Source: Symsagittifera roscoffensis
Lineage: Eukaryota > Xenacoelomorpha > Acoela > Convolutidae
Direction of reading: 5' to 3'
Length of the DNA stretch: 64,000 nt
Assembly (NCBI RefSeq): GCF_963678635.1
Contig: NC_087064.1
Coordinates: 83,071,847-83,135,846 of the forward strand
Shown: positions 20,148 through 30,091 of the stretch, piece by piece
How the letters are laid out: the number at the start of each line of letters is the position of its first letter
Numbering within the stretch: position 1 is the stretch's first letter
Made by a program: the position numbers and the translations under genes
The notes under the pieces: generated by a model
Database searches by the model: none
What the model was told of the DNA's origin: nothing
The model's input: the letters and a program-made list of their open reading frames with translations, nothing else

Positions 20148-20193
20148 AGGTATCAAAAATTTTTTGCGGACATTTGTTTGGGAAAGCACTACT

Positions 20194-21192
20194 TTGGTCT
20201 ATCTGTTTATCTTCGATTAAGAATCGCCTTTTGCGTAGGCAATAGTTTTCAAGTTTGGTGTCTGATGTTGACAGTTCTCGACTAATAAACACAGCGTGGT
20301 CATAATCTTTCAGCTGGAAGGCAGATTTCATCACGAGTTCTTTGCTGAGCATGTTTTCCATGTTCATAATAAGCGTGCGAGGGGTTGTCCGGTCTGGATC
20401 AATTCTGCCTATGCGCTAGATTTTACTCATTTTTTTGTCATCAATATTGAGGAAAACAAGCATTTTTTCAACTGCTTTGATGTCAGCTTGGAATCGCTCG
20501 TCGGGAGTCCCCGTGGTGTTTTCGGGTACACCTCTTATGCGAACTCCAAGGTTGCTTGAAGATCGAACTAGTGGTGGCGTATCGATCTTTTTGCCGCTTT
20601 TCACTGCACCGAGTGATGCGGCGAAGTTCTGCGGCTTCGTTTTTTTCACCTCAATGAGTCCTTGTTTCACAGTTTCAATCAGGGCATTTGATTTGGTAAT
20701 AATCTCTGTTAGTGTCTTCATTTGGTCTTTGAGTTCAACTAGTTGGGTATCGATTTTAGTCAAATCGTTTTTTTGGTCAGTTTTTGGGTCTTGCTCTTTT
20801 TTGTTTACACATTAGTTGCAAATATTGAGGATGTTTGCTTTACACTTGATGAAAACGTCTAGGCTAATTTGATTAAAATCAGTGCATTCCGGTGTCATGT
20901 GTAAAACTTTTTGACAAAAACATTACAAAAATTTTTCTTTCTTGATTTTTTCTTGACAAGTGTAACACTTGTTTCCTCGATTCGCCATTCTGATTTTGCT
21001 TTACAGAATTTGGTTTAATCTGATTGTTACTTCAGAAGCTCTTTGGTTTAGTATATTCTACTTTTAAACTGCAGCAAAATGAAAAACCAGTTGATTCCTC
21101 AAAAGGAGCCCTTTGGTTTCTGATTTACTACAAGGGGAGAATGTGCTTACTTTATCGACTGCCGAGGAATGATCCGCACTTGCAATCACTAG
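20194..21192 (-). mobile_element. LINE copy L1b, internal fragment
   Basis: At about 20,194 the 5' region of L1 is replaced by a second copy of the endonuclease-proximal part of the LINE. It includes the coiled-coil and RRM-like ORF 20,416-20,763 (MTKIDTQLVELKDQ, GVRIRGVPENTTGTPDERFQ). It ends at about 21,192, where a truncated LTR begins. Both ends are abrupt and without poly(A), so this is a rearrangement product rather than a normal LINE insertion. Confidence 0.75.
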
Positions 21193-21706
21193 TGACGGAG
21201 CGTAGAAAAAGTTCCTATTGACGACTGGCACGCGTCAGTTACCTTAATTCTACTCGTTTTTAACCGTCTAGACCTAGCCAGTTGATTTTCTGGTCATTTT
21301 AGTGCTAAGTAAAAATTACCATTTTTAGGCCACCAGTCAAACGACTTTTGATCAGTTTTCGTTTGCATGCAAAGATAATCACTTATCTGGGTCTCGGATC
21401 CCCAGACTACATAAATAACATTGAAAACACGGCTTGAATATCCTAGTTTGCTATGTTTTTAGTGACAGTTATACACTAAATCCATTGGAGATGGATTGAC
21501 CCTTTCCTCTTCCTAGCTACTCCTACTCTAAAATAACAAACAATAATAGGGTCAATTCAATCGTTCAGGGCATTAAAGCAGCTAAAAATCAGTTTATTGC
21601 AGTCTCTCAACATACAACAGTCTCTGGGCATGGGAGGGTACTGATCCTTCCGGCTATCCCACTGAAGCATCATTTCTTCTTATCGGTTTCCGCTATACGT
21701 CTTATC
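21193..21706 (-). repeat. Truncated LTR fragment, minus orientation
   Basis: The sequence from gacggagcgtag to cgctatacgtcttatc matches the reverse complement of about 14,890-15,625 in the 3' LTR, with internal gaps. The first ~40 bases of the inverted LTR (TGTAACATT...) are missing at the LINE junction. Confidence 0.75.
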
Positions 21707-21871
21707 CTGGGCGTTGCTTCAAATGAAGGAGAGCTTCCGACAAGAATTTCTTTGGATGAACCCAAAATCTCAAGTTTAGGAAGGTAATTTTTGAGAAAAG
21801 TCAAAAAGATTCAAAAAAACGGTTTAACAATAAAATTTTTGACTAAATTGGCAATACTATTTTTTTTGTTA
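21707..21871. other. Unassigned AT-rich spacer
   Basis: About 165 bases between the LTR fragment and the LINE 3' UTR. No match to another part of the window was noticed and no ORF is present. Confidence 0.4.
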
Positions 21872-22598
21872 CAGCCAGTTCCAACAATTTGTCTTACCGC
21901 AATTAATAAACCAATTATCTAAAAATTTTCGAAAAAACTTGACAGAAACTTGGGATGACTTTTTCTCTAGGATTTCCTATAAAAAAATTACACGAGGAAA
22001 AGTATGAGGCCAAATCAGAACCTGTTGGCACTCCATATGATTTCTTTTTCAGATTTTCGATTTCTTTGTAAAACTACGTAAAATTCTGTCTTGCACTCAA
22101 GTTTGCATGTGAAAAGATCGTGCATTGTTTCTTCTAATCAATGATTGAAACATCATTCTGTGAACATTAACTTGTGAAACTGTCTCGATTAAATTTGTAG
22201 GTGAATAAAAACAAAACTTCAATCAAACTTTGCTTCGTAGAAAAACAATCAGTTGCTACTGAACTATTGATTCAAAAAATTAGCTCAAAACTGGTATTAC
22301 TGGTATAGCATGGTAGCTGGACCTATCAGATTTTGACCCCATGCTTTTGTACAATGGAACACTTTTGCATTTGACAGCCAGGCTGAAAACAATTTTTTTG
22401 CAGAAGCGCATTATAGTAGTAGTAGTAGTAGTTGACGCTTCTGGGAAGCCACGCTTCCCAAGGGTTTATGAGTCCCGTCATTTACATGTTTTCATCAAAT
22501 TAAGTTTGAGTTTCGAGTTTTTTCCAGTTGTTACAGTGAACGCATTTGCATTTAATTCTCCAAGTGCATCTGTTTAGATTATTGAATTTTCTGACAAA
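21872..22598 (-). repeat. LINE L1c 3' UTR
   Basis: About 0.73 kb that follows the ORF2 stop codon (22,599-22,601) on the minus strand. Near-identical sequence follows ORF2 in L2 (42,956-43,690) and L3 (49,746-50,480). It carries a (TAG)n run (near 22,417) and a fold-back, gcttctgggaagccac followed by gcttcccaaggg. On the minus strand it ends in a short A-run. Its constant position identifies it as a 3' UTR and not an independent element. Confidence 0.75.
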
Positions 22599-22909
22599 TT
22601 AGTCCCAATAAAGTTTGCTTATTGATTTTTTGTCAAGTTGATTCCCATATTCTTTGTAGTGTTCGATGACGATGTTGTGTAAGAGTTTCGTTCTGAGAAA
22701 AAAATTTTAGTCTGATTTGTTCAGTCTGTTTTTGTTGACTGCATGTTCTCCTCTGCTGTGTTGGCGAGTTTTTTCTTCCTTAGAAGATTCAACAGCAATT
22801 GATATATCATACTTGGAATTTACTAAGGATAAAAACATGAGAAGGTCGTGCATTTCAACGTAGAGGCATAATGGTAGTAGTTTAAGTTTGACTAGTCTTC
22901 CTTTGTAGT
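22599..22909 (-). pseudogene. LINE L1c ORF2 3' end, left of the Maverick-like insertion
   Basis: The last ~100 codons of ORF2. The stop is at 22,599-22,601, after a tail that includes EYGNQLDKKS. The rest of the gene resumes at 36,930, so the two parts flank the 14-kb insertion. It carries its own mutations, such as a frame break near 22,700. Confidence 0.8.
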
Positions 22910-22915
22910 CAGGAT
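22910..22915. repeat. Left target-site duplication, CAGGAT
   Basis: Six bases before the terminal repeat. They pair with CAAGAT at 36,930-36,935; uninterrupted LINE copies have a single CAAGAT here. One transition separates the two. Confidence 0.8.
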
Positions 22916-22939
22916 AGTAGTAGAAGAGTGAGGGAGAGT

Positions 22940-23003
22940 GGGGGGGGGGTGCCTGGTGACCCCCATGTATTAAGATAGGCTATAGAGTATCCGGTCACCA
23001 GGC
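22940..23003 (+). promoter_or_regulatory. G-run and 11-bp hairpin near the left end
   Basis: Ten G at 22,940-22,949 are followed by the hairpin GCCTGGTGACC (22,951-22,961) and GGTCACCAGGC (22,993-23,003) with a 31-base loop. The mirror structure is at 36,837-36,905 with fifteen C. Its position close to both ends suggests a site for the protein that acts on the termini. Confidence 0.6.
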
Positions 23004-23260
23004 TATGTATTAAGATAGGGAATAGATTTCCTATGTATTAAGATAGGGAATAGGTTTACCATGTATTAAGATGGTAGGTTTCAGATGGTAAGTTTCAGAA
23101 AAATTTTTGGCGCCCGATCTTACCATGTTTTAAGATACTGTTTAGATTTCCCATGTATTAAGATAGTGTATAGATATCCCTATGTATAAGGATTAGAAAT
23201 TCCTTGCATTAACATAGGGAATAGATTTCCCAATGTATTAAGATAGGGAATGGTAAGGTT
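22962..23260 (+). repeat. Tandem repeat around atgtattaagatagg
   Basis: About eight imperfect units of roughly 30 bases built on the core catgtattaagataggg plus aatagatttcc. They are mirrored in the right arm at about 36,580-36,875. Subterminal repeats like this are common binding arrays for transposition proteins, but that is inference. Confidence 0.8.
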
Positions 23261-23589
23261 TCAGTGTGATGGTAAGAAAATAGTAAGAAAAACGGTATTT
23301 TTTGGATTTTGTGTGGAAATGTCTAGTTTTTTCGCAAAAATCTCGGCATGCGTTATGTAATTCTCGAGTGTTACATGTAGAATGTGCAATGAAGAGAATA
23401 TGTTTGTTGGTTCATGGTAAGTCCATGGTAAGAAGTGCAAAAATTTGGAAATGCTTATAAAAAAAATTGATATTTTTTCAAAAAACTTCAAAACACGATT
23501 TGATTTGATATAATTTGACTTAATAACTATTTTATTAGATGATCCTTTTTTATGAAACTGTACTCAATCTAGCTTAAACTATGCTGAAA

Positions 23590-23785
23590 CCTACTGAAAA
23601 CTTAAAAAATTTTCAAGTTTTTGGAAAAAATTGCAAAAATTTCAAGTTTTTGGAGAAAACTGGCAAAATTTCAAAGTTTTTGGAAAAATTTCAAGTTCTG
23701 AAAAAATTGCAAAAATTTCAAAGTTTTTGGAACAAACTGCAAATTTTTGGAAAGAACTGCAAAAATATCAAGAGTTTGGCTAGTT
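23590..23785 (+). repeat. A/T-rich ~30-bp tandem repeat
   Basis: Units of the type tttcaagtttttggaaaaaa followed by ttgcaaaaa, six or so copies. Mirrored at about 36,058-36,250. The 74-residue frame through it is low-complexity and not a gene. Confidence 0.8.
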
Positions 23786-24499
23786 TTTTGTTGCTTCTGA
23801 TCTAATTGAATAAAAAGTAAATACGTTTAGAGTTTAAAATTAAGCTCAAATTGTATTTCAATTGGCATCATGTTGAGACACTGATACAAAAACTTTGAAA
23901 TAGACATATGAAATTTTCCAAATTTTTCTCACAAAAAAATGAAATACGATAAATTTAAGCATTATTTGAGTAACAAAGCGGGTTATATAATGCTCTCAAC
24001 ATTAACAAGAAAGCTCATAAAAGCTGAATCGAAATTGAAACTTGTGGAAGATAGTGAAAATAACCGTAATTTTTAAGAAAGTAAAATAAAAATTATTCAA
24101 ATTTATCAAAAATTTTCCATTTACAACCTTTTAATTGGATACTTAACTAATTTTTTGTTCAATTCAGGGAGAATTGAAATAGGACTCTCAAAACAAATGA
24201 ACATTAGGAGCAATATTTCGTAAAATTTCTAGATTTTTGCTCAATGATTAACCCAAATTTGTGCAAAAATTACAAATTCAGAGAAGTTATTCACCTTAAT
24301 AGTACAGAATTTCAGATCAATGATGAAAAATGAACAGTTAATAGCTAAAAATGACTAAAAACGAGATAAATTTTTCTTAAAAATTTATTCGATGTTTGCT
24401 CAAATTCAACAAAATCTTCTTCATAAGTGATGATTATCTCTCTGTTGCTTCTGCAACATAATTTCACAATTTTTCGTAGAAATATTCTATTCTTAAAGG

Positions 24500-25370
24500 T
24501 TATTCTTACTTTCTGCAATAAAATTTAGTCAGAACTGGAGAATTTAGGGGGAAAATAGTATCAATCGAACGAACAATTTGCTAGCAGAGATGAAATTAGA
24601 ACTGATACCGTCTGATTATTTTGATAAAAATTGTAAATGTCTGCCTCAAATTTCCCTTGTTAGGTGCTACAGTAAACTATTTAAGCAAAAATACAACTTT
24701 TGGGATAAATATCTATCACTTTTCTGGAAAAATAGTCAATTTTTCATGATTTTCTGTTGAAATGCTCCATGCTTTAAGGTTATTCCTTCTTTCTGCTTAA
24801 TGCATGTTTTCGCTATTGAACACATTTTGCAAGAAAATTTAGTCAGAACTGGAGAATATAGGAGAAAAATGGTATCAATTGAACGATCAATTTGCTGGCA
24901 AAGATGAAATTAGAACTGATACCGTCTGATTATTATGATAAAAATTGTAAATGTCTTCCTCAAATTTCCCTTTTTAGATGCTACAGTAAACTATTTCAGC
25001 AAAAATACAACTTATGGGATCAATATTTATCACTTTTCTGGAAAAAAAGTCACTTTTTTATGATTTTCTCTAGAAATGCTCTATGTTTTAAGGTTTTCCT
25101 TGCTTTCTGCTTAATGCATGTTTTCGCTATTGAACACACTTTGCAAGAAAATTTAGTCAGAACTGGAGAATTTAGGAGGAAAATAGTATCAATTGAACAA
25201 ACAATTTGCTAGCAGAAATGAAATTAGAATTGACAACATCTGATTATTACGATAAAAATTGTAATTGTCTTCCTCAAGGTTGTCTTGATAGGTGCTAGAG
25301 TAACGTGTTTCAGCAAAATTACAATTTTTGTGTCAATAACTATCACTTTTCTTGCAAAATAAATTTTAAA
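24500..25370 (+). repeat. ~313-bp tandem repeat in the inverted repeat
   Basis: Nearly three copies; the marker tatcaattgaac occurs at about 24,560, 24,873 and 25,188. Each unit contains agatgaaattagaactgata and atgcatgttttcgctattga. Mirrored in the right arm between about 34,430 and 35,300. Short frames through it (60-107 residues) repeat with it and look incidental. Confidence 0.8.
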
Positions 25371-26839
25371 TAACTTTTTTTTCTTATTTAAAAGGGAACT
25401 TTTCTCAAAAAGATAGAATTGAGAAAGAATCGGCGCTGGTTAAAACATTCAAAAAAATATGTAAAAAATGAGAATATAAATGTGTTTTTACAATATAAGA
25501 ACAAATTAGGAGCAGCTCTATTAGTTATATTCTAAAAAAACCTCCGGAAATACGCAAGGGAACCTAGTTCCGAACATCTACAATATCTCAAAAATTCTAA
25601 AAGAGCGCGTCTCAAAAAATGATTTAGCAAAGGAAATCAAGGTGCAAACTGGAACAATTGTGTAATTTTCGGATTTTTATTAAGCAAAAGAAAACTCTAT
25701 ATAGTTTAAAAAAATAATAAAATGTAGATCTTGAAAGCTGTTTTTGCTTTATGCTTCATGTATCTTCTTCCAAAAGATGTCGGATTGAGTTTGCTTTACA
25801 AACACTATCCTCAAAACATCTGATTTTTCATAAAAAGTTACCTTATATATCAAAGGATAACAAACTTTTCTAATGAATTACGCATAAAAACCAATCTTTG
25901 ACACTATTTATGTCCGTGTTTCTCTCAAAATATGGTTTATAAGCTAAATTTTAGTAAAATTATGTCAAAACTCGTAATGAATTAAATCGAGTTTCTATCT
26001 CATTTTTTCAGTTTCTGCTTCATCTTCTATCTATCAAGTTAATCCAATTTGAACAAAAATTACTTGAAAATTGAACTTTTGATGGAAAAATGTATCGTTT
26101 CAACGACCGTTCAACAATCCGAAGCTGAATTAATTTCACGAATCCTTTACTAAACGTCTTTAAATGATTTTCTCTATTTAATAATTTTATATTGCTGTTT
26201 CAACTCTGAATTTCTATTTTGAAGTAAATTTTGGGTTGAGAATGATGTAAACTATTATCTTGAAATTTTCAAATGTCAGCAAAACATACAGTTTCAAGGT
26301 CAGTTATCAATTCCGTTTCTGAAATGTAGAAAAAAAAGCGAAAAAAAAACATAATTCTTAGTAAATCAATCCCCAATATCTGCTACGCACTATTCTAAGA
26401 TTACTTTTACAACCACTAAGCAAGGAAAACTTTAAATTGATTACTAGGCAAAACCTTTCAATTAATCAATGTTTTATAAATATCCAGTTTTTTATTGTAT
26501 TTCAACAAATTCTGAAGCACTCATTAGCGTATGTAATTCGCTTTTACTACAAATTTATCGCAACAAAATCTCCGCAAGCTTGCAACCAATGGAGTTTTTA
26601 CTGTAGCTTAAAGATTTTCGGATTGATTTCCGTCGAAAGTTTCACGACAATTTGAACTCGATTGTTGCTGGTTTTACCATCAATCAGAACCTTTGAGTAT
26701 GACAGAACAAGAATAATGACAAAAAACTGTAAATTTTTTACTAAAAATTTTTCAAATATAGTGTATAGACTTTTCAAATTCAGTAAAAAAGATTATTCCA
26801 AGTATTTTCTACTATGTTTTTCTTAAAATTATATCAGTT

Positions 26840-27093
26840 TAACCTTCTCTTGTAGTGTTTTCTGAGACTGCCGAGCACATATTTTAAAATTATTTTGACA
26901 CTGCTTCATCTTGATATGATTAGTAAGTTCCTCGCTGCTAAATGTATAAAAGTTACAATTGGAACACTTTAAAACGTCACAGTGCTTTCGATGTCTTGAC
27001 GCATCTTTACATGTTTATTCTCTTCCACATTCAAGACATGCAATTATTTTGTTTCTATTAAGTAACGACATCTCAATAGGAAGAAAAAGAAAA
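26840..27093 (-). pseudogene. Left-arm copy of the zinc-finger ORF, stopped
   Basis: On the minus strand this is the twin of the intact ORF at 33,985-34,245. After the start (MSLLNRNKIIACLECGRE) a Tyr codon has become TAA, so the frame ends before the first zinc-finger His. A 0.42-kb block present only in this arm (26,413-26,834) also separates the last few codons. It is therefore a dead copy. Confidence 0.7.
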
Positions 27094-27221
27094 AAAATGG
27101 GAGATTTAGAATGTCCCAAATTTTCAGTAAAGAAAAGTTGAATAGGCTCAAAAAATGAGTAAAAGCGAATAAAAACAGCAAATTTCTTGAACAATTGTTT
27201 TTGACGTGAAAGAAAATCAGA

Positions 27222-27668
27222 ATAGATACGCTATTTAGCCTAGCTGAAATGAAAATCATCCAATCTAACCATGGAGTTTTCAAAAATTTACCATCAACCA
27301 ATCAGAATCGAGCATTCATTTTAAGGAAATTTTTAATTTTTTCTGATACCAACCAATCAGAATCGATCTTCAATGGTCATGGAATTTTTGATAAAGTTTA
27401 TGTCAACCAATTGAAACTGATTTCTACTTCTCATGCGTTTTTCAACAGTTTTGATATCGTTTGTAGATATCAAGGATTTCTTCACAGGTAGTATTTGTGA
27501 TAATAACCAAGCAGAATGAAGTATTCACAGATTTTAAAATACTTTGTAGATCAGAACCAAACTATGTTTATGAATCTTCCCAATCAATCAATTTAATTTA
27601 ATTGTTCTAACATAACTAAGATATAAAATTTAATACCTTGGAGAGATAAATGAGATTTCTTGTCTGGT
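27222..27668. other. Core spacer with CCAATCAGAA-type repeats, left side
   Basis: No ORF. Imperfect ~54-bp units carry accaatcagaatcga (27,298, 27,352, and a diverged copy near 27,406). Related motifs recur on the inner side of the right arm (33,330-33,520). They could be regulatory or binding repeats. Confidence 0.5.
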
Positions 27669-28049
27669 TTATATTGTTTTTTCGATGCTGAATTCAAATT
27701 TTGAAATTTCAATCAAAATTTTTTCGATTTGTTCTATTTCTAACCAGTGAAAAGAGAAATTACCGAAATATTTTTTGTTGTTTTCTTTCTGGTATATTGT
27801 AATAAAAACAACCGGAAGATTTTTAAATTTGGATAGTCGATTAAAAGATAATCTGAAAACTCTAGATTTTGCATTTGTATCAAATTCAAAACAGTAATCG
27901 AAATGATGTTCCTTATCTTCAATATTTGTTTCATAGAATCTTCCATTCTTTTGTTTTTTACTGATCGACCACTCAATTTTAATTCTTCTAAATAAAAACA
28001 TTATTGATAAATCTGGCAGTACTCTTCTTTTCTGAAATCTCCTCTCCAT
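27669..28049 (-). CDS. Small ORF with PC4-like signature (126 aa)
   Basis: Starts MERRFQKRRVLPDL, a basic N-terminus. A likely beta strand, HFDYCFEFDT, is followed by LPVVFITIYQKENNKKYFGNFSFHWLEIEQIEKIL. A strand, a charged loop, a short strand and then a helix with spaced Trp/Ile/Leu is the arrangement of the PC4/p15 single-stranded-DNA-binding fold. At least four neighbouring ORFs show the same pattern. The next ORF upstream ends 35 bases before this start. The similarity is by eye and weak; function unknown. Confidence 0.45.
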   Translation of the reverse strand: MERRFQKRRVLPDLSIMFLFRRIKIEWSISKKQKNGRFYETNIEDKEHHFDYCFEFDTNAKSRVFRLSFNRLSKFKNLPVVFITIYQKENNKKYFGNFSFHWLEIEQIEKILIEISKFEFSIEKTI

Positions 28050-28084
28050 CTTTTTAACAGAATTATTGAACTTTCTGTGTTTCT

Positions 28085-28270
28085 TTACAAGTTAAAACTA
28101 ATACGATCTCCAACAACGTCATCTGTCCACCACTCTTTTTGTTTTTTGTAGTAGTTCAACCTTAAAATCTGATAAATGTTCATTTCAGACATTGAAAACG
28201 CTTTTGATAGAAACATATTTCTTACTGAAATTAACAAAGAAACTTGAAAAAACTCGAATTGTTGAACCAT
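28085..28270 (-). CDS. Tiny ORF with PC4-like signature (61 aa)
   Basis: MVQQFEFFQVSLLISVRNMF is followed by LSKAFSMSEMNIYQILRL and a Trp-containing tail. The strand, loop, AFSMS and helix arrangement is like its neighbour at 27,669-28,049. It is short, so it may be only the C-terminal half of a domain or the second exon of a spliced gene. It precedes the 27,669 ORF by 35 bases on the same strand, which suggests co-transcription. Confidence 0.35.
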   Translation of the reverse strand: MVQQFEFFQVSLLISVRNMFLSKAFSMSEMNIYQILRLNYYKKQKEWWTDDVVGDRISFNL

Positions 28271-28706
28271 TTTTTACTTATTTTGCAATCAACATAAAGT
28301 GTATTTCCCTTATCTAGAGACTGGTTATTTTTAAGTTGATTCATGTAGCCAATCAAAACCTGAAATTAAGGCAATTGAAAACAACCAATGAAATTCAGAA
28401 TTTCGAAAAATAATGATAATGTTACAACTAACTATACATTTTGTATGTAATGTTGTTCAAATAAGGCAATTTTTACTCAACTTTTGATAAAAGCATTAAT
28501 TAAATAAATGTTTCTGTAGTTTCCTAAACAAATAGTGGAAAATCTATTGATGATTGGATAGAGCTTTATGTCAATTTTGATTAAACTTTCATGTTTTGTC
28601 TAACTTTTCCTCAGATATCCCAGCTCTAAATGTAAACTTCAGTGACAAAAGATAGTTTTGAACCAAGAATTTTTTAATTAACCAACATACAAAACATCAC
28701 AAAGCA
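28271..28706. other. Core spacer without recognised gene
   Basis: AT-rich and full of stops in all frames. It contains the upstream region of the 28,085-28,270 ORF and the downstream region of the 28,707 ORF. No repeat noticed. Confidence 0.4.
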
Positions 28707-29246
28707 TTACTGAGGCTTACAATTATCAACAAACAAAAAGTCTCCCAAAATTTGGGACAGTTCTTTGAATTCGTTCAAAGTATAGTTGACATAGGCAACT
28801 TGTTTCATTGCTTCATTCTCTTTTGCGGTGAACAGTCGAATCTGAATGTAGGGAGGTTTGTTAATATTGTACTTCTTGATTGTGACACACACCTTCCTCA
28901 TGTTGTATGTTGCTATTTCATATACTCTATTACAGATCTCCAGCTCCTGATCCATAGTTGATTCCTTGCCAGGTTTGGCTTCATATATAGGTACGAGTCC
29001 AAGGTTTTCAGCATCGTGAATAACAGTATTCCGCATTTTCGATAATGCTTGACCTTCTGTTTCACTAAGATAGACTTGTTGAGACTTTTCAAATTGTCCC
29101 AAATCGTTAATTTTTAATAGTTGAAAGCAGGGCTCAAAATAAAATTTCCCCTTGTAGGATTTTTGGAACCAAACAAATCTCCCCATTCTTGTTTGATTTT
29201 TTGAAAACTCAATATAATTGGTACTAGTGTCTTTTCTTGAGTACAT
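28707..29246 (-). CDS. Unrecognised ORF with PC4-like C-terminus (179 aa)
   Basis: The frame is open to 29,318, but I prefer the internal ATG at 29,246 (MYSRKDTSTNYIEF), because the 24 residues before it are hydrophobic and unlike the rest. It has a strand-rich N-terminus (RFVWFQ, KGKFYFEPCFQLLKI), a middle part (VYLSETEGQALSKMRNTVIH, LGLVPIYEAKPGKES), and a C-terminus PPYIQIRLFTAKENEAMKQV then AYVNYTLNEFKELSQIL. The last part fits the strand-loop-strand-helix pattern shared by the other core ORFs, and two N-terminal strands also resemble those in the 126-residue ORF. It is transcribed divergently from the ORF at 29,462. Confidence 0.5.
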   Translation of the reverse strand: MYSRKDTSTNYIEFSKNQTRMGRFVWFQKSYKGKFYFEPCFQLLKINDLGQFEKSQQVYLSETEGQALSKMRNTVIHDAENLGLVPIYEAKPGKESTMDQELEICNRVYEIATYNMRKVCVTIKKYNINKPPYIQIRLFTAKENEAMKQVAYVNYTLNEFKELSQILGDFLFVDNCKPQ

Positions 29247-29461
29247 TTTGAAGAACAAACTGATCAGACGAAGAGAAATGAGAAAAATGCTTTTGAGATT
29301 AATTGAAAATTGAAGCAAAATGTATGACTCATCATGATTTCCATTTGTGGAGGTAATATCAAATAAGGAAAGTTTTGTATGAAATTTACATATACCGAAA
29401 TCACGTAGGCGTGACTTCTCCTATATAAATCCACAATTCTCAGCAAAAATCATTCTTCCCA
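29247..29461. promoter_or_regulatory. Divergent promoter region with TATA box
   Basis: A 215-bp gap between two divergent ORFs. TATATAAAT at 29,422-29,430 lies 32 bases before the rightward ATG at 29,462. A short fold-back, TCACG then CGTGA (29,401-29,414), lies just before it. No clear TATA box is seen for the leftward gene. Confidence 0.5.
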
Positions 29462-30055
29462 ATGGCTGCTGCTATGTGTCAAGCTATTCCCAGCTTTTAT
29501 TCAGATTATTGTAGAAAATCACTATTTATTTCCGTTTCCAGTGATTTTTACAAAAAATACATAGTAACACAGGATTATTGTGTCTCTACCCACAACTCTT
29601 TATGTTCTTTGGAAAATTGTAAGTTCCATTTGGTTTTAATAGGAATATCTCTTAGCCAAATTTTTCAGAGATTAGATAAATATGTATACATATATCAAGA
29701 AATTGACTGTCTTTACACTTTGTTCAAACACAGATTCTATTCAAGTATTGTTACCTCAAGCGGAGAAGTGTTCAATCAGCTTAGACGAGCTGTTCAACAT
29801 AACTTACGATGGAGAGGAGCCGAAAAGATGCATAGTATTGCAAAGAAACGACTAATTCGGAAAAAATTCAAGAGACATTATTTATGTTCCAACCAGAAAC
29901 TGCCTTCCACACAAACTCTTGCTTCAGCGTTTCTGGATAGAATTCGAAAAATTCAAAACTCAAAATATGAACCTGATTTGTTCAAGATTATTGATTGCTT
30001 TATTGATTGTCATGGTTCTGTGCATAGTGATTATGTAAGCTTTGTGATAAAATAA
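29462..30055 (+). CDS. Unrecognised core ORF, basic C-terminal half (197 aa)
   Basis: ATG at 29,462, in good position relative to the TATA box. The N-terminal 100 residues are strand-rich with several Cys (MCQAI, YCRKSLFISV, LENCKFHLVLIGISL). The central part is strongly basic (HNLRWRGAEKMHSIAKKRL, RKKFKRHYLC), fitting nucleic-acid binding. The C-terminus is KYEPDLFKIIDCFIDCHG. No known family. It is the only rightward ORF of the core and ends 36 bases before the stop of the leftward ORF at 30,092, so the two are convergent. Confidence 0.5.
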   Translation: MAAAMCQAIPSFYSDYCRKSLFISVSSDFYKKYIVTQDYCVSTHNSLCSLENCKFHLVLIGISLSQIFQRLDKYVYIYQEIDCLYTLFKHRFYSSIVTSSGEVFNQLRRAVQHNLRWRGAEKMHSIAKKRLIRKKFKRHYLCSNQKLPSTQTLASAFLDRIRKIQNSKYEPDLFKIIDCFIDCHGSVHSDYVSFVIK

Positions 30056-30091
30056 TCAATTGTTTTCAAATATGTTCTTCAAAGTTTACAT

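Larger units (their letters stand above)
15655..20193 (-). mobile_element. LINE copy L1 (CR1-like), 3' end cut by LTR element
   Basis: Read on the minus strand from 20,193 to 15,655: a 25-bp repeat, ORF1 with SGNH motifs, Cys/His plus coiled-coil and RRM-like segment, endonuclease, and reverse transcriptase. The 3' UTR is missing because the LTR retrotransposon is inserted next to the last ORF2 codons at 15,655. The 5' end breaks at about 20,193, where the sequence jumps to an internal part of another copy. All ORFs carry breaks. Order of domains, the absence of LTRs and the FADD-type polymerase place it with CR1/jockey-type LINEs. Confidence 0.85.
22916..27221 (+). repeat. Left terminal inverted repeat (~4.3 kb)
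   Basis: Matches the reverse complement of 33,834-36,929 at high identity along its length, apart from two blocks present only here: about 25,479-26,311 (~0.83 kb) and about 26,413-26,834 (~0.42 kb). The match ends near ...cgtgaaagaaaatcag. It contains three kinds of tandem repeat and a broken zinc-finger ORF. Confidence 0.9.

Noticed and set aside
22341-22577. 78-residue frame with a run of Val, repeated at 43,432 and 50,223
   Set aside because: It lies antisense in the LINE 3' UTR and crosses a (TAG)n microsatellite; the Val run is only the microsatellite translated.
23581-23805. 74-residue frame in the left arm and its twin at 36,034-36,258
   Set aside because: A frame through a ~30-bp A/T-rich repeat. 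It is kept in both arms only because the arms are copies of each other.
24892-25212. 106-residue frame in the left arm with a 107-residue twin in the right arm
   Set aside because: It follows the 313-bp repeat, recurs as a shorter frame in the neighbouring unit and has no recognisable motif.
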